64,000 nt of DNA, taken from assembly GCF_001043955.1 (NCBI RefSeq), contig NZ_LABZ01000025.1:62001-126000 (forward strand). Direction: 5' to 3'. Shown one piece after another: positions 27,498 to 36,321 of the stretch. This DNA comes from Methylobacterium tarhaniae. Its GTDB lineage: Bacteria; Pseudomonadota; Alphaproteobacteria; Rhizobiales; Beijerinckiaceae. Position 1 is the first letter of the stretch. Every line of letters begins with the position of its first letter. Under the pieces are notes generated by a model. The model searched no databases. It had not been told where the DNA came from and was given only the letters and a program-made list of their open reading frames with translations. Both the position numbers and the translations under genes were made by a program.

Positions 27498-27533
27498 CGC
27501 GCCCCACTGATGTGGCAGGGCGCCGGCGCGCCC

Positions 27534-28238
27534 TTACGCCCGTCCGATCCATCCGCGCCACGTGAAGGCGGCGAAGAAGAGTTCAACATCCCGGAAGCCG
27601 CCCGCCCTGAGCACGACGGCATCCGTTTCGGGCGCGAGGGTGTGCAGGTGGGCCTGCACGGCGCTCCGAGCTTTCGCCGCCTGCTCGCCGTCGACGCCGG
27701 ACGCGACCGCATAGGCCTCGTACCGCGCGATCCATCGCGAGCGGCTGTCGTCCTGCGGGAAGCTTCCGTGCGCCGCAACGAACGGGGCGCCCGGCTTCAG
27801 GCGCCGGTGGATGGCTCGGACCGTGTCCTCGCGCGCCGCCGGGTCGAGGAAGTGCAGCGTGAGCAGGCAGGTCGCCGCGTCGAAGGGTCCGTCGGGCGCG
27901 TCGTCGATGTAGCCCTCGACGAGGGTGACCCGGTCCATCAACGACCCGAGTGTGCGCTCTGCCTGGCGGAGCATCTCCCGGGCGGGATCGACGCCGACGA
28001 ACGTCCAGCCGGGATGCGCCTCGGCCAATGCCCGGAGTTCCAGTCCGCCTCCGGCCCCGAGCACCAGGACGCGCGCATCGGCCGGCGCGTGCTCAGCGAG
28101 CAGGATGCCGGTCATCCTATGCAGGGCCTCGAAGCCCGGTACGAAACGGGGTGGTCCGTCGGCATACCGTGCGGCGGCCGCCGGGTCCGAGAAGGCAGCC
28201 ACGAAGTTGGTCGGTTCAGCGTGCGCGCTATGCGTCAT
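27534..28238 (-). CDS. Class I SAM-dependent methyltransferase
   Basis: The 234-residue methyltransferase has motif [17 protein letters not shown], an acidic residue at [11 protein letters not shown], motif [14 protein letters not shown], and post-[18 protein letters not shown]. It resembles YpbM/Tam-type small-molecule methyltransferases. Its 5' end overlaps the preceding Rrf2 regulator by 11 bp, so the two are translationally coupled and the regulator probably controls it. The substrate is not predictable. Confidence 0.82.
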   Translation of the reverse strand: MTHSAHAEPTNFVAAFSDPAAAARYADGPPRFVPGFEALHRMTGILLAEHAPADARVLVLGAGGGLELRALAEAHPGWTFVGVDPAREMLRQAERTLGSLMDRVTLVEGYIDDAPDGPFDAATCLLTLHFLDPAAREDTVRAIHRRLKPGAPFVAAHGSFPQDDSRSRWIARYEAYAVASGVDGEQAAKARSAVQAHLHTLAPETDAVVLRAGGFRDVELFFAAFTWRGWIGRA

Positions 28239-28692
28239 CGGATGGGGCCTCCTGCCCGCACGGTCCGCGCTTGGCCAAGCGCGCGTGGAAATCGGCGCTG
28301 AGACGGGCCAGCGTGACGTCGCCCAGTCGCGAGAGCAGCAGGGCTTCGGCTTCCCGGAAGGCGTCTGCGAGCGCAGCGTTGACTGCCTGCTCGACGAGGC
28401 AGGTCGGCTCTTCGCTCCTATGCCCCATCGCGAACACCTCCGGGGAGCCGAGCGCGACGTAGACGTCGTGCAAGGTCAACCGGTCGAGGTCACAGGCGAT
28501 GGTCCAGCCGCCGCCATGCCCCTTCCCGGAAGCCACGAGCCCCAGGTCGCGCAGGCCCGCCATCGTTCGGCGCACCACGACCGGGTTGGTCCCCATCATC
28601 ATGGCCAACCGCTCGGACGTCACCGGGCCGTCGGCCTCGGCCATGTGGAGGAGGACGTGCAGCACGCCCGACAATCTGCCATCCCGTCTCAT
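28228..28692 (-). CDS. Rrf2 family transcriptional regulator
   Basis: The 154-residue regulator has a winged helix ([29 protein letters not shown]), wing [23 protein letters not shown], and a dimer helix. The Fe-S-binding Cys triplet of IscR/NsrR is not present in the usual loop; only a single Cys at PTCLVEQAV remains there. It probably senses something else, as in the YwnA/CymR-like branch. It overlaps the methyltransferase gene. A perfect 12-bp inverted repeat covers its own start codon, suggesting autoregulation. Confidence 0.88.
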   Translation of the reverse strand: MRRDGRLSGVLHVLLHMAEADGPVTSERLAMMMGTNPVVVRRTMAGLRDLGLVASGKGHGGGWTIACDLDRLTLHDVYVALGSPEVFAMGHRSEEPTCLVEQAVNAALADAFREAEALLLSRLGDVTLARLSADFHARLAKRGPCGQEAPSDDA

Positions 28693-28729
28693 GGAACTTA
28701 TGATGTTGCATGAGACGGGATTCTGTCAA
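28681..28729 (-). promoter_or_regulatory. Rrf2 promoter with 12-bp perfect inverted repeat across the start codon
   Basis: On the minus strand TTGACA (28724-28729) is a consensus -35. A CATCAT-like -10 follows at about 18 bp. ATCCCGTCTCAT (plus 28681-28692) pairs perfectly with ATGAGACGGGAT (28710-28721), 17 bp apart. One arm sits in the promoter spacer and the other covers the ATG and first codons. This could be a two-site operator or an mRNA hairpin hiding the start. No clear ribosome site is present. Confidence 0.55.
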
Positions 28730-28823
28730 CCGGAGCCGAACCGGGATGCTCGGTCCGGCGCCAGCCGCCCTAGTTCGGGCCTGAGGGAGCAACCTGCACC
28801 ACCCCGACTACGAGGCATCCGCC

Positions 28824-29459
28824 ATGATCACGCTCTACACCTGGTCGACCCCGAACGGTCGCAAGATCCCGATCATGCTGGAGGAGTGCGATCTGCCGTA
28901 CTCGGTCGTGCCGGTGAACATCGGCAAGGACGAGCAGTTCGCCCCCGAGTTCCTGAGGGTCTCGCCGAACAACAAGATCCCGGCCATCGTCGACGACGAA
29001 GCGGAGGGCGGTCCGCTCTCGGTGTTCGAGAGCGGCGCGATCCTCACCTATCTCGCCGAGAAGACCGGACGCTTCCTCGCGCCGTCGGGTCCCGCCCGTT
29101 ACAAGGCCCTGGAGTGGCTTCACTGGCAGGTCGGCGGCTTGGGCCCGATGCTGGGCCAACTCGGCTTCTTCGCGGTGCGTTCGGACGAAAAGGCACCGCT
29201 GGCCATCAAGCGGTTCACCGAAGAGGCGGACCGGCTGCTACGGGTGATGGACAAGCGCCTCGGCGAGGGTCCCTACCTGGCGGGCCAGGACTACTCCATC
29301 GCCGACATGGCCTGCTACGCCTGGACGCTGGCGGCCACGTCGTTCCTTAAGGACCCGCTCGCCGGCACGCTTGGCTCGGTCCCGAACCTCCATGGCTGGT
29401 TGGAGCGGGTCGGCAAGCGTCCGGCGGTCAAACGCGGGATGGAGGTGCCGAAGACCTGA
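28824..29459 (+). CDS. Glutathione S-transferase, YfcG/YghU-like
   Basis: The 211-residue GST has a thioredoxin-like N-domain with WSTPNGRKIPIMLEECDLPY. The TPNG motif marks the nu/YfcG-type disulfide-bond reductases, in which Thr/Asn replace catalytic Ser/Tyr. The glutathione-binding NNKIPAIVD and SVFESGAILTYLAEKTGRFL follow, then a helical C-domain with YSIADMACYAW. It likely acts as a glutathione-dependent reductase in the cytoplasm. Monocistronic; divergent from the Rrf2 gene. Confidence 0.9.
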   Translation: MITLYTWSTPNGRKIPIMLEECDLPYSVVPVNIGKDEQFAPEFLRVSPNNKIPAIVDDEAEGGPLSVFESGAILTYLAEKTGRFLAPSGPARYKALEWLHWQVGGLGPMLGQLGFFAVRSDEKAPLAIKRFTEEADRLLRVMDKRLGEGPYLAGQDYSIADMACYAWTLAATSFLKDPLAGTLGSVPNLHGWLERVGKRPAVKRGMEVPKT

Positions 29460-29516
29460 CCCCCGGACCGGCGGGCGGCGGGGGCCATCGATGAGATGCG
29501 GGGCGGTACGGAACCG

Positions 29517-30140
29517 TCACGCATGGCCCTTCGCGGCCAGGAAGCCGGCGTAGTTGTTACCGGCGAAGGGCAGGTGGTCGCCCATCAGCCTGGCGTGCGC
29601 CTCGCCGGTGGTGGACTGCCAGTGGGCGAGGAGCTCGGCTCCGACGGCGACCCAGTTGATTGGCACGATGCCGGCCTGGACCATCCGGGTGATGGCCGCG
29701 TCCTCGACGAGCTTGCTCCAGGTGCCGGAGGCGTCGACGACCGCATAGACGTCGTAGCCCGCGTCCTTGGCCGACAGGGCCGCGAAGGCGACGCACACGT
29801 CCGTCGAGATGCCGGCGATCAGGAGCTTCTTTCGGCCGGTCGCCTTCACGGCTGCGGCTAAGTCGGCGTTGTCGAAAGCGTTGATCTCGCCAGGCCGATG
29901 CACGACGACCGCGTTCGGCAGGCCCTGCGCTACCACCGGCATGACCGGGCCGTTCGGGCCGTCCGAGGCGCTGGTCGTGATCACGGCCGGCAGGCCGTAG
30001 ACCTGCGCGATGGTCACAAGCGCCTTCACGTTGTTCAGGAAGTCCGCGGGCGACTGGGTCTGCACGCCGTTGGCGAGCCCGGTCTGGTGGTCGACAAAGA
30101 GGACGGCGGCGTTCTCGGCGGTCAATCTCTCGTAGGACAT
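29517..30140 (-). CDS. Isochorismatase-like hydrolase, YcaC type
   Basis: The 207-residue cysteine hydrolase has catalytic-triad positions Asp in FVDHQTGL, Lys in the GRKKLLIAG region, and the nucleophile Cys in GISTDVCVAFAAL. The C-terminal WVAVGAELLAHWQ is typical of YcaC. Family members hydrolyse unknown amides and form octamers. ATG 30140 was chosen over an upstream Gly-rich extension. The LysR gene next door runs in the same direction and may regulate it. Confidence 0.88.
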   Translation of the reverse strand: MSYERLTAENAAVLFVDHQTGLANGVQTQSPADFLNNVKALVTIAQVYGLPAVITTSASDGPNGPVMPVVAQGLPNAVVVHRPGEINAFDNADLAAAVKATGRKKLLIAGISTDVCVAFAALSAKDAGYDVYAVVDASGTWSKLVEDAAITRMVQAGIVPINWVAVGAELLAHWQSTTGEAHARLMGDHLPFAGNNYAGFLAAKGHA

Positions 30141-30239
30141 GACGTTCTCATTCGGGTGGGGCGGCCCTACTCCGGAACCGCCTGACACCCCGAAGATGCC
30201 GTCCCACGTCCGGCGCCACTAGCCGTCATTCCAGGCACT

Positions 30240-30264
30240 CTGCGTCCCTAAATGCGGGACGCAG
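30240..30264. terminator. 9-bp GC-rich stem-loop between LysR and YcaC-type genes
   Basis: CTGCGTCCC (30240-30248) pairs with GGGACGCAG (30256-30264) around a 7-nt loop. It lies 40 bp past the LysR stop. There is no T-run, so it may be a rho-aided terminator or an mRNA stabiliser. Confidence 0.4.
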
Positions 30265-30305
30265 CGAAGGCGACCGCGCCCTCGGGCGGGCTCGCACGTC
30301 AACTG

Positions 30306-31181
30306 TTAGGTGGCTTGCCGGCTGAGGCGCTCGATCAGCAGGTCCGTCAGCGCCTGCACCTTGCGAGACGGGTGCTGCCCGGGCGGGCGCACGACGAACA
30401 TGCCGATGGAGGGCAAGGCGTATCCCGGCATGACCGGCACCAGGGAGCCGGCTGCCACGTAGGGCTCCGCGATGACGTCGGGCAGCGCGGTGATGCCCGC
30501 GCCCGCGGCCGTCGCCTCCGCGATGGCCACCGCGCTGTCGGCCCGGAAGCGGCCCGTCGGGCGTACCGGGAACGATTCACCCCCGGCGCTGAACGTCCAC
30601 GTCTCTGTGCCGATCATCACGGCCGGGTGTCCGGGCACGTCCTCCGGCGTTTCGGGCGCGCCGTGCGCGGCGACGTAGTCGGGGCTCGCGAACAGCCGAA
30701 CCGAGAAGGACCCGATGCGGCGTGCGATGAGGTTCGAATCCGCCAGGTAGCCGACCCGGATGCCGCAGTCGAAGCCCTCCGTGACGAGGTCGACGTAGCG
30801 GTCGCTGTAGCGGCAGTTGATCTGCAGTTCAGGATGGCGGCGGGTGAGCTCCGCGATGGCCGGCGCGAAGTGCGTCGGGCCGAACGTGGAGGGCACGGCA
30901 ACCCGCAGGAGGCCGCGGAGCGCGCCGCCGGGCGAGACCGCCTCCAAGGCCGCGTCCACCTCCGCGCAGATCCGTGCGGCGTGCTCCCGGAACGTCGTGC
31001 CCATTTCGGTCAGGGCCGCGCCGCGGGTGGTGCGGGCGAGGAGTTGGGTGCCGAGCTCGGCCTCCAGCCGCAGCAGCCGCCGGCTGACAATCGACTTCGC
31101 CATGTTGAGGCGGCGGGAGGCGGCCGAGACCCCGCCCGCGTCGGCGACCTCCACGAAGGTCCTCAGGTCATCGATGTCCAT
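30306..31181 (-). CDS. LysR family transcriptional regulator
   Basis: The 291-residue regulator starts MDIDDLRTFVEVADAGG, with a winged helix-turn-helix (SAASRRLNMAKSIVSRRLLRLEAELG) and a periplasmic-binding-like effector domain (LLRVAVPSTFGPTHFAPAIAEL). ATG 31181 is the family-typical start. The subgroup resembles CrgA/DsdC-like regulators of redox or hydrolase genes. The ycaC-like gene downstream in the same orientation is a possible target. Confidence 0.9.
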   Translation of the reverse strand: MDIDDLRTFVEVADAGGVSAASRRLNMAKSIVSRRLLRLEAELGTQLLARTTRGAALTEMGTTFREHAARICAEVDAALEAVSPGGALRGLLRVAVPSTFGPTHFAPAIAELTRRHPELQINCRYSDRYVDLVTEGFDCGIRVGYLADSNLIARRIGSFSVRLFASPDYVAAHGAPETPEDVPGHPAVMIGTETWTFSAGGESFPVRPTGRFRADSAVAIAEATAAGAGITALPDVIAEPYVAAGSLVPVMPGYALPSIGMFVVRPPGQHPSRKVQALTDLLIERLSRQAT

Positions 31182-31754
31182 TCGCGTTCCGTTTCCCGGG
31201 ACGGAGCTTGCCCGGATCGGACGATACCGTCCCCACCACGGCGACGCTATGTTCCGTGGCGAGGATGCACATCGAAGAAGGACGATAACCATGGACGTGA
31301 ACAAGCTCAGACGCGGCGACCGCATGGTGACCCAGCGGAAACATCCTTGCCCAATGAGAGGCTGAGCCGGACCAGGCCGACCTTGTCGGTCGGATCCGGA
31401 TCGTGATGCCGGGTACACGCCCAATGTCCCCGGGGTCGCTTACGTGCCCGTGCAGATGAGGTCCCGGCCTGACACGAGGTCGGCGTAATGAGCCATGACA
31501 TGCTGATGTCGTGGCCGCCGCTTGTAGGTTAACTTCCTTATAATAAGCAGAATTCTGGGCCTGCATGCTCGATCGGCTGCAAGAGTCAACATCTTGAATC
31601 GCGCGAGTGCTACCAAATGTCCGAGCTGAGGTCTAAAGCAGACCCTCTTCTCACGGCCAAGCGGACTGGGGTTTGATCATCAGGTCGTCGCTTCACACTA
31701 TAATAATACATATACCCCGATCTGTCTCAGGATAGCGCCAAATACAGGGGCGCC
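31182..31754. other. Intergenic region, no gene seen
   Basis: About 570 bp. I saw no convincing ORF, tRNA or repeat; the part near 31,690-31,730 is AT-rich. It separates the LysR gene from genes next to the integrase and may contain an old element boundary. Confidence 0.45.
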
Positions 31755-32096
31755 TTACCGCTCCTGGCGATCCCTGGTCTGCAGGGACTTCTCGACGATC
31801 TCGGCCACCCGCTGCGCCGTGGCGCCGGCGAGCTTCCCCCGAAGGGCGACGATGCGGTGAGCTGGCGTCCCCGGCGCCGAGACGACCAGGCGGCCATCGG
31901 CCGAGAGGGTGACCGTCGCGACGAGGTCCTCCTCCTGGACGGGCGGCTGCCCCTCCACCTCAGCTATCGAAGCGGCCAGGCGGGCGCGGTCGGCGCGCAG
32001 CTCCTCCAGCCTCGCTTCCTTTTCAGCGAGGGCCTGCCTCATCCGCCGTAGCGTTCCCTGCCGGACGTCCTCCCTCAGATCGCCCACGCGCTCCTC
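31755..32096 (-). CDS. Hypothetical coiled-coil protein near the integrase
   Basis: The protein has about 113 residues. The first half is a charged helix likely to form a coiled coil (MRQALAEKEARLEELRADRARLAASIAEVE); the second half is beta-rich (ATVTLSADGRLVVSAPGTPAHRIVALRG). No family is recognised. The start is uncertain: ATG 32096 was chosen; ATG 32111 and a TTG further up are alternatives. It lies in the same orientation as the integrase, likely accessory cargo. Confidence 0.5.
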   Translation of the reverse strand, partial: EERVGDLREDVRQGTLRRMRQALAEKEARLEELRADRARLAASIAEVEGQPPVQEEDLVATVTLSADGRLVVSAPGTPAHRIVALRGKLAGATAQRVAEIVEKSLQTRDRQER

Positions 32097-32157
32097 CATG
32101 GATGGAGGCATCCTCGCGCTGGCCGGGACCCGGAGCAAGCCCGCGCGGGTGCGGAGG

Positions 32158-32448
32158 TTAGGCCCGCGCGACGGCCGCCTCCACGATGCGCTCGACCGAA
32201 CGGCTCACCATCCCCAGGGACCACCCAGCCCGGCGCCCGGTCAGAAGACACCCGAGCAGCAGCTGGACGCGGCCGACGCGGTCGCGCGGCGTGTCCCTGT
32301 CCGTCAAGGGGCGGAGGAGGTCCTCGTTTTCGGGCGGGAACGAGCGCCCCGCGAACCGGCCGACGAGGAACGCGACCTCCTCGTCCGTGGCGCGGGGCAG
32401 CGCCTCGCGGATGAGGGCCTCGGGAATGCTGAGCTCGATAACGCGCAT
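32158..32448 (-). CDS. Hypothetical protein near the integrase
   Basis: A 96-residue protein with a good ribosome site (GCAGGAG, 6 nt) before ATG 32448. It begins MRVIELSIPEALIREALPRATDEEVAFLVGRF. It is mostly helical and contains no motif I recognise. It is positioned between the integrase and the coiled-coil protein on the same strand. Confidence 0.55.
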   Translation of the reverse strand: MRVIELSIPEALIREALPRATDEEVAFLVGRFAGRSFPPENEDLLRPLTDRDTPRDRVGRVQLLLGCLLTGRRAGWSLGMVSRSVERIVEAAVARA

Positions 32449-32619
32449 GGAAGACTCCTGCCCGGCGCGGCGGCCGGTGCGATCGATGGGAGCCCTCAAG
32501 GGGATGCGGGAGGCTGACCGGCCGGAGCCGGTCCCCTATGCCAGGAGGATGCCCCCGCAGTCGGCGCGCCGCAAGGGCGGGGTCTGTCCGGTAAGCGGAC
32601 ACACCCGAGGGGAGGGGGC

Positions 32620-34233
32620 TCATCGCCGAGGCTTCTTCTCCGCCTTGGGCTTCCTCGGCCGGCCCGGCCCGCGCACGATAGGCTCGGGATCCGGCGTGGG
32701 ATCGGGCGCCTCGACCGGCGGGGCCGCCCGCAGCATCCGCTCGACGATAGGGCGCTCGCGCTCGTAGGCTTCCAGCACGTGCCGGACCCACGCCGCCATT
32801 CCCTTGGCCTTCAGAGGGAAACGCTGGGCCCTGGCGTAGACCCTTCTGGTGATGTCTTCTATCCGCGCCTCCTCACTGTCCTTGCCCGAGCTGTGCGCCA
32901 GGATCGCGCTGCCGGCGCCACCGAGCTCCTCGTCCGCGAGGTAGGAGGAGAGCGTTCGGCGGGCGTCGTGCGGGATCCAGTGCCGCACGCCGACCAGCCT
33001 TAGCCAGTCCCGCTTGCGGACGGTGACGGCGCCCTTCTTGCCCTTCTTCGGTCGCCCCTGGAGGCGGTAGAGAAGCTGGTTGAGCCCGTCGCTCGTGACG
33101 TGCTTGCCGCTCGCCCGGCTGGGAAATATCCAGTTTGTGTCGCTCTCCCGCTCGAACCGGGCGAGGACCTCAAGCGCCTCGGGCGGGATCGGGAGGCCGT
33201 GTGGGCGGCCTGCGCTCGTGCCGCCCTTCATCTCCTCGCCGGTCCAGGTCCAGGCGCACCAGCCGGGGTGGTCGGGCACGGGGATGATGCCATCCCGCCG
33301 GGTGCCGCCAAGCGCGCCGGTTCGCTGCGCAGTAAGGACGACAGCCCACAGGGCCGCGATCGTCCCCGGTGTTGTCTCCTGGTCCGTGCCGCCGAGCGCC
33401 CGGCAGTGCTCAGCGACGAGGATCGTCCGGACGAGCTCCGTGACCGTCGGTGTGTGCTCGCGCGTTTCCGCCTTGTACCGGACCTTGGCGCGGTTGGACC
33501 ACCACGGAACATCCTGTTCCGTCCAACCGCAGAGCCCGGAGTGATCGCTGTGACCCCAGTCGAGCGCCGCGCGGGCGTTCGCCATCGCCCGTGCAGCCGT
33601 GCTCGGAGCCTGGTTCCGCACCAGCGCGTCCCGCACGCGCTCGAAATCCGCGAGGGTGATGTCGCAGACCGGCGTCTCCGCGATCTCGGCGAACTCCGGC
33701 AGGCGGATGGCGCGCTCGTACTGGCTGTCCCAGCCCTCGCGAAGGGTCGGAAGGTGATGCTCAAGGAACAGGTCGACGAGGTCGCGCCATTCCCACGGCC
33801 CATCGCGCCGACGGTCCTCCTCGGTTCGCTCCGGCCGGCGAGGTTCGAACGGGGGGTAGGCGAGCTCGACCGCCTCCGGCAGGGCTGTGCCCTCGCCGAG
33901 GGATCGCTCGAAGATCTCGGCGTCGAACTTCGGGTCGAACCCGGCGGCGAAGTCCAGGCGCGCGCGGGCCGCGGCGATCCGCGCGGCCTGCAGGTCCATC
34001 ACGTCGGTGCCTCCGAGCCGGATCGTCCCCCGGCGGTGGCGCAGGTACCAGGTTCCGCTGGCCTTCGTGACACGCAGCGTCAGGCCGGTCGCGTCCTTGG
34101 CCGTGTCAGCGAACTCGATGCCCCGGCCCGGGACCCGTCCCTCGTCGATCAGCCGCATCGCCCGCGCCACGGCATCGGCCGTGAGATGGACGCGCTCGCG
34201 CTCGTAGCCGCCTCGCTCCTTCGCCTTCGCCAC
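32620..34233 (-). CDS. Tyrosine site-specific recombinase (integrase)
   Basis: The 537-residue integrase has an N-terminal arm-binding region (LTLRVTKASGTWYLRHRRG) as in P4-type integrases, then a core-binding domain (WRDLVDLFLEHHLPTLREGW). The catalytic tyrosine-recombinase domain shows Arg in TAQRTGALGG, His-x2-Arg in PHDARRTLSSYL, His in ILAHSSG, and Tyr in RRVYARAQRF. The tail is Lys/Pro-rich. Start GTG 34233 has GGAGGG upstream; a longer frame begins at a weak TTG. It looks intact. It reads away from a tRNA-Gly 3'-end copy only 160 bp from its start, the usual geometry of an integrase beside its attachment site. Confidence 0.9.
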   Translation of the reverse strand: MAKAKERGGYERERVHLTADAVARAMRLIDEGRVPGRGIEFADTAKDATGLTLRVTKASGTWYLRHRRGTIRLGGTDVMDLQAARIAAARARLDFAAGFDPKFDAEIFERSLGEGTALPEAVELAYPPFEPRRPERTEEDRRRDGPWEWRDLVDLFLEHHLPTLREGWDSQYERAIRLPEFAEIAETPVCDITLADFERVRDALVRNQAPSTAARAMANARAALDWGHSDHSGLCGWTEQDVPWWSNRAKVRYKAETREHTPTVTELVRTILVAEHCRALGGTDQETTPGTIAALWAVVLTAQRTGALGGTRRDGIIPVPDHPGWCAWTWTGEEMKGGTSAGRPHGLPIPPEALEVLARFERESDTNWIFPSRASGKHVTSDGLNQLLYRLQGRPKKGKKGAVTVRKRDWLRLVGVRHWIPHDARRTLSSYLADEELGGAGSAILAHSSGKDSEEARIEDITRRVYARAQRFPLKAKGMAAWVRHVLEAYERERPIVERMLRAAPPVEAPDPTPDPEPIVRGPGRPRKPKAEKKPRR

Positions 34234-34389
34234 CGTGCCCTCCGCATGGGATACAACGGGGATACAACACGCCCCCGGGGGCCGCGGCAACGCAGCGTAC
34301 TGCGCAGAGGCGCAAGAAATTCGTTTAATATGAGGGAGTTGGTTGGGGTGGTTAACAGGTTTCGCGGGTGCCCGAAAACCCGCCTCTAA

Positions 34390-34437
34390 AGCTTCCCAAG
34401 CTGAATGTCGTCGGTTCGATCCCGATCGCCCGCTCCA
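34390..34437 (+). repeat. Displaced 3' part of tRNA-Gly(CCC): attachment-site copy (left)
   Basis: This is the sequence from the anticodon stem-loop to the end of a tRNA. AGCTTCCCAAGCT gives loop TTCCCAA with anticodon CCC, then a T-arm GTCGG-TTCGATC-CCGAT, acceptor strand CGCCCGC, discriminator T and encoded CCA. The 5' half of the tRNA is absent, so it is not a working gene. 42 bp (34396-34437) recur exactly at 45908-45949. Confidence 0.85.
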
Positions 34438-34890
34438 TCAACTCCTTGGAACTGAACGCCTTTTTGTGGGCTGAGTAGCCCTGGTGTTCCTCATGTTCCC
34501 CATGGCGTTCCCCGCCGTTCCCCCGCTTCGTTCAAGGTCTGTTCCGCTCCTCGGGAGTGACGCCTTCGACGACCATCCGGCCGGTGAGGGACGTCGAAGG
34601 CATCAGCCCCGATGGTTTCGCCATCCGGCCAATCCCCGCGAGGGGTGGCGCGGCATCACCTGCACGGATCCGGCGAGATGAGGAGGCCTCCACGACGGCA
34701 TCGCTCCCCGTGATCAGGAGATCGCGCTCTTTCGCCATCCCTGACGGTTCCGAAGGCGTGTACGCTCCTCCGATCCACCCTTGAGGTCGGAGGGCACCAT
34801 GAACGCGATCACGCGACGTCGCTTCGCCGCATGCAGCGCGGGCCTGATCTCGGCCGTTAGTCTGCCACGCATGGCCGTGGGCGCGGCCGG
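34390..34890 (+). repeat. Left copy of a ~500-bp imperfect direct repeat
   Basis: Starting at the tRNA 3' end and running through the leader into the first ~90 bp of the aldo/keto reductase gene, this matches 45908-46400. Shared landmarks include CATGTTCCCCATGGCGTTCC, CATCCGGCCGGTGAG, ATCCGGCGAGATGAGGA, GGCGTGTACGCTCCTCCGAT and GCGCGGGCCTGATCTCGGCC. Drift between the copies suggests an old duplication. Confidence 0.85.
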
Positions 34891-35701
34891 GCAAGCCGTT
34901 TCTCTGAGCGATGGCACTGTGGTGCCCGCCTTGGGGCAGGGATCAGCGCGCCTCGGCCAGGGACGGCATCCCCTCGCTGACGAGGAGCAGGCGATGAGCA
35001 CCGGTCTCTCGCTCGGCATGACGCTCATCGATACCGCTGAGATCTACGGCGACGGAAGAGCGGAACAGCTGATTGGGCGTGTGATCAAGGGGCGGCGCGA
35101 TAGCGTCTTCCTTGTCTCGAAAGTGTGGCCCTCGCACGCGACCCGAGCAGGTATCCAGAGCGCTTGCTCGGCCAGCCTCGCTCGCCTCGGCACCAACTAT
35201 CTCGACTTGTATCTGCTGCATTGGCCTGACCGCGTGAAGGATCTGGCAGAAGTCGTCGGCACCTTCGAGCAATTGCGGGCTGGCGGTCACATCCGGCGAT
35301 GGGGCGTATCAAACTTTGGGGTTGCCGAACTGGATCGACTGTTCCGCATCCCTGCTGGCGAACAATGCGCGACCAACCAAGTGCCCTACAGCTTGGCCGA
35401 CCGGAAGGTCGAGCGCGAGGTTCTGCCGTGGTGCGTGCAACGCCGCATGCCGATCATGGCCTATTCGCCGCTCGGCGGCGAAGGCTCGAGTGTCTTGCGG
35501 AACCCGACTGTCCAACGCATCGCCGCGTCTCGGGGTGGAAGCTCGGCAGCCGTGGCTCTGACGTGGGCGATGCGCTCCGGAAACGTGATCGCAATCCCTG
35601 AGTCCGGCTCGGTCGCCCACGTGCGCGAGAATGCAGCGGCTTTGACCTTGAAGCTGGAACAAAACGAGTTGCGGCAATTGGATCAGGCCTTCCCAACGTA
35701 G
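34799..35701 (+). CDS. Aldo/keto reductase with Tat signal
   Basis: The 300-residue protein has a twin-arginine-like signal at its N-terminus (TRRRFAACSAGLISAVSLP), so it is probably exported folded, unusual for this mainly cytoplasmic family. The barrel shows the AKR catalytic set: Asp in IDTAEIYGDG (Tyr), Lys in FLVSKVWP, and His in LYLLHWPD. WGVSNFG and the cofactor region AIPESGSVAHVREN follow. It sits directly after the tRNA-Gly repeat. The same gene start recurs in the right repeat, where the body is deleted. Substrate unknown. Confidence 0.88.
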   Translation: MNAITRRRFAACSAGLISAVSLPRMAVGAAGQAVSLSDGTVVPALGQGSARLGQGRHPLADEEQAMSTGLSLGMTLIDTAEIYGDGRAEQLIGRVIKGRRDSVFLVSKVWPSHATRAGIQSACSASLARLGTNYLDLYLLHWPDRVKDLAEVVGTFEQLRAGGHIRRWGVSNFGVAELDRLFRIPAGEQCATNQVPYSLADRKVEREVLPWCVQRRMPIMAYSPLGGEGSSVLRNPTVQRIAASRGGSSAAVALTWAMRSGNVIAIPESGSVAHVRENAAALTLKLEQNELRQLDQAFPT

Positions 35702-36082
35702 CGTATCGTCGGAGCCTGGCTTCTGCGAGGAACCTGGAGACGATTGAACGAACAGAATCTGGCGAACCTCCGGCCGCATGCGGTATTCCTATCTCTGGAA
35801 CTGAGATGCCAAGGTGCTCGCCTGCAATCTCGGGTAGATGTCTTCGCACGTTCGAAGGTCAGCTATGCGCCACCTGCGGACCCCCGAACATGGCGCCTGA
35901 AATGTCCGCTTTTGTCCCATAAGCTGCGACTGAACGAAATAGCAAAACCGAAAGACGACAAAATTGTAATGTCATCGCCGACGCTGTCCAGTCTCTTTTA
36001 CCATGTGTAACAAGCATCCAAATCGGCAAGGCGGAAGATCCCCTTGTGATTGCCCTGCCCTTTGAAGAGTCAGCATCCATGC
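35702..36082. other. Intergenic, no gene seen
   Basis: About 380 bp between the reductase and integrase remnant, less GC-rich than the surroundings. I saw no supported gene; likely remains of the integrase gene's 3' flank. Confidence 0.45.
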
Positions 36083-36321
36083 TCATACGCAACGGTTAGC
36101 TCGACCCAGATCTCTGTCTACTTCGACAGAATCAGTGTATCGATGACCTAAGTGCTGAGGGAGCGTACTGTGATGTCCAATTTGGTATCGCAGAGCAGTA
36201 TTTGGCAGGCCCGGGTTTTCCGGTACGCTTGTAGACCAGCGCGACTGTCGTGCGTCGCAAGCTATGCGTACCGTAAGCCAACGGATCCAAGTCAATCAAG
36301 GCGACCCAACGGTCGAACATC
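36083..36321 (-). pseudogene. Integrase C-terminal remnant (multiply broken)
   Basis: The first part reads FDRWVALIDLDPLAYGTHSLRR followed by TTVALVYKRTGK, the catalytic His-x2-Arg box of a tyrosine recombinase. The remainder is recognisable only in another frame (LLCDTKLDITVRSLST, with stops) as the LLGHTKLxSTVRYLG box. Both a frameshift and stop codons are present. A diverged second copy of the same fragment lies at about 46,390-46,510. Confidence 0.8.

Noticed and set aside
34390..34437. A functional tRNA-Gly gene
   Set aside because: Only the anticodon loop to CCA is present; the D-arm and 5' acceptor strand are missing at both copies.
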